Assembly (NCBI GenBank): GCA_902475025.1 | Contig: CABRXX010000062.1 | Span: forward strand, 1-16,110 | Direction: 5' to 3' | Length of the DNA: 16,110 bases | Origin: Merdiplasma sp905207905 | Lineage (GTDB): Bacteria > Bacillota > Clostridia > Lachnospirales > Lachnospiraceae | Shown here: positions 15,078 through 16,110 of the stretch, piece after piece | How positions within the stretch are numbered: the first letter of the stretch is position 1 | Layout of the letters: each line of letters begins with the position of its first letter | Made by a program: the position numbers and the translations under genes | Notes under the pieces: generated by a model | What the model was told of the DNA's origin: nothing | The model's database searches: none | What the model saw: the letters and a program-made list of their open reading frames with translations, nothing else

Positions 15078-15165
15078 ACTGATTCTCCCTTTCTGTTTCA
15101 TCTCTGCGTTTGCATTAATCTTAGCATCCGTGTTTCCCGATGTACACGGCTGCCAGTATCTTTGT

Positions 15166-16005
15166 TTATTCCGGCAGTGAAATCTCACCGTCAAAGACCA
15201 CTGCCGCCGGTCCGGTCATATAAACCCGGTTCTCTTCCCGCTTCCAATGGATCTGCAAATCCCCTCCCCGAAGCTTAACCAACACCTTCTCTTTTGTCCA
15301 ACCGTTCAACACGCAGGCCACCGCCACTGCGCAGGCCCCAGTACCGCAGGCCCAGGTCTCCCCGGCTCCACGCTCCCAGACCCGCATCTGAACCGTATTC
15401 TCATCCAACACCCGGATAAACTCTGTATTCACCCGCTGGGGAAAACACACATGACGCTCAAAATCCGGGCCGATCTTTTCAATATCCAGCCCTTCAACAT
15501 CCTCCACAGGAACAACGCAGTGAGGATTCCCCATGGACACACAGGTGGCCTGGTAGGTCTTTCCCTGCACGACAATGGGCATGTCCACTATGGGACTCTT
15601 TCCAAAATCCGCCGGGATTTTGGCCGCCTCCAGAATAGGAGCTCCCATATCCACCTGAACTTCAGACACCTTTCCCTCCTCCACCGTCAGCTCCAGCTGC
15701 TTCACTCCGCTTCCGGTGCTGATGGCGAGGCTGGTTTTGTCTGTAAGGCCGTAGTCATATACATATTTGGCCACACAGCGAATCCCATTGCCGCACATCC
15801 CTGCCTGGGAACCGTCTGCATTGTACATATCCATCTCAAAATCTGCGATCTTGGAAGGCTTGATCAAAATCAGTCCATCTGAGCCGATGCCAAAATGGCG
15901 GTCGCTGACGAAACGGGCGGTCTTAGATGGATCTTCCACGGTTTCTGTAAAACAATTCACATACACATAGTCATTTCCAATACCCTGCATCTTGGTAAAC
16001 TTCAT
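15166..16005 (-). CDS. dapF: Diaminopimelate epimerase
   Basis: This 279-aa cofactor-independent epimerase converts LL-DAP to meso-DAP, the peptidoglycan cross-link residue and lysine precursor. Both catalytic cysteines are present: C71 in MCGNGIRC and C220 in ACGTGACAVAV. The N-terminal KFTKMQGIGNDYV and the SMGNPHCV segment (157-164) are also diagnostic, and the length is standard. AGGGGGG lies 6 bases before ATG 16005. It is the first gene of the dapF-dapL block, downstream of a terminator that closes the unit beyond the window edge. A hairpin in the 5' leader (16039-16061) may be regulatory. Confidence 0.97.
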   Translation of the reverse strand: MKFTKMQGIGNDYVYVNCFTETVEDPSKTARFVSDRHFGIGSDGLILIKPSKIADFEMDMYNADGSQAGMCGNGIRCVAKYVYDYGLTDKTSLAISTGSGVKQLELTVEEGKVSEVQVDMGAPILEAAKIPADFGKSPIVDMPIVVQGKTYQATCVSMGNPHCVVPVEDVEGLDIEKIGPDFERHVCFPQRVNTEFIRVLDENTVQMRVWERGAGETWACGTGACAVAVACVLNGWTKEKVLVKLRGGDLQIHWKREENRVYMTGPAAVVFDGEISLPE

Positions 16006-16038
16006 CGTTTCCCCCCTGATATCTTTTTAAATAGAACA

Positions 16039-16061
16039 ACATAGGAAGCTATTTCCTATGT
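16039..16061 (-). promoter_or_regulatory. Inverted repeat in the dapF upstream region
   Basis: Arms ACATAGGAA (16039-16047) and TTCCTATGT (16053-16061) are perfect complements with a 5-base loop. It overlaps a possible minus-strand -35 (TTTACA), so it may be an operator or leader hairpin. No convincing -10 was found. Confidence 0.35.
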
Positions 16062-16088
16062 AAAAAAGAAGTCTGCTCGCAGACTTCT
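16062..16088 (-). terminator. Intrinsic terminator of the gene beyond the right edge
   Basis: Arms 16067-16076 and 16079-16088 form a perfect 10-bp stem with a 2-base nominal loop, followed on the minus strand by TTTTTTA (plus-strand A run 16062-16067). A second small G+C-rich hairpin, CCGCC-TGC-GGCGG, sits just upstream at 16089-16101. It separates dapF from a minus-strand gene outside the window. Confidence 0.7.
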
Positions 16089-16110
16089 CCGCCTGCGGCG
16101 GGTCGCTTCA

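Noticed and set aside
16089..16101. CCGCC-TGC-GGCGG hairpin as an independent terminator
   Set aside because: The stem is only 5 bp and has no T tract of its own; it is best seen as an adjunct to the adjacent terminator.

Overview
The window looks like chromosomal DNA from an anaerobic, low-to-moderate G+C Bacillota, most likely a Lachnospiraceae-type gut Clostridia (Blautia/Dorea-like; this is inference from gene content). The reasons are a class III anaerobic ribonucleotide reductase, a stand-alone siroheme/ferredoxin sulfite reductase, an LL-DAP aminotransferase (dapL), a sigma/DUF4179 pair, and strong AGGAGG-type ribosome sites. Eleven protein genes are supported. All are on the minus strand except one LysR regulator. 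No tRNA, rRNA, CRISPR array, transposase or phage gene was seen.

Layout by region. (1) Positions 58-3120 hold a sulfur-redox cassette: a CoA-disulfide/persulfide reductase with a C-terminal rhodanese domain, followed by a siroheme sulfite reductase with two 4Fe-4S clusters, ending at a long intrinsic terminator. A LysR regulator is transcribed divergently from a shared 165-bp promoter region. (2) Positions 4067-5870 hold an ECF-like sigma factor and its DUF4179 membrane partner, overlapping by ATGA, with a candidate ECF-type promoter upstream. (3) Positions 5912-6826 hold a membrane-anchored SH3 protein with a TDPP-repeat linker. (4) Positions 6868-8392 hold a neurotransmitter:sodium symporter family transporter and its promoter. 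(5) Positions 8404-8579 hold a highly self-complementary non-coding element that folds as a four-way junction with almost no unpaired bases. (6) Positions 8606-10833 hold nrdD without an adjacent nrdG; its promoter carries an overlapping dyad and lies just after the terminator of the next block. (7) Positions 10866-16061 hold a likely cell-wall operon in the order dapF, dapL, secreted lysozyme-like protein, NodB-like lipoprotein. It sits between two intrinsic terminators.

How the genes work together. dapF and dapL make meso-diaminopimelate for peptidoglycan and lysine, and the two exported proteins downstream look like wall-acting proteins. In the sulfur cassette, the rhodanese-linked flavoprotein and the siroheme enzyme plausibly reduce persulfide or polysulfide and sulfite to sulfide under LysR control. 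Several starts were moved from the longest open frame to the start backed by a ribosome site: GTG 5775 for sigma, ATG 5224 for DUF4179, 8262 for the transporter, 10738 for nrdD, 12194 for the lipoprotein, 13821 for the lysozyme-like protein and 15077 for dapL. The most unusual object is the 176-bp structured element at 8404-8579.
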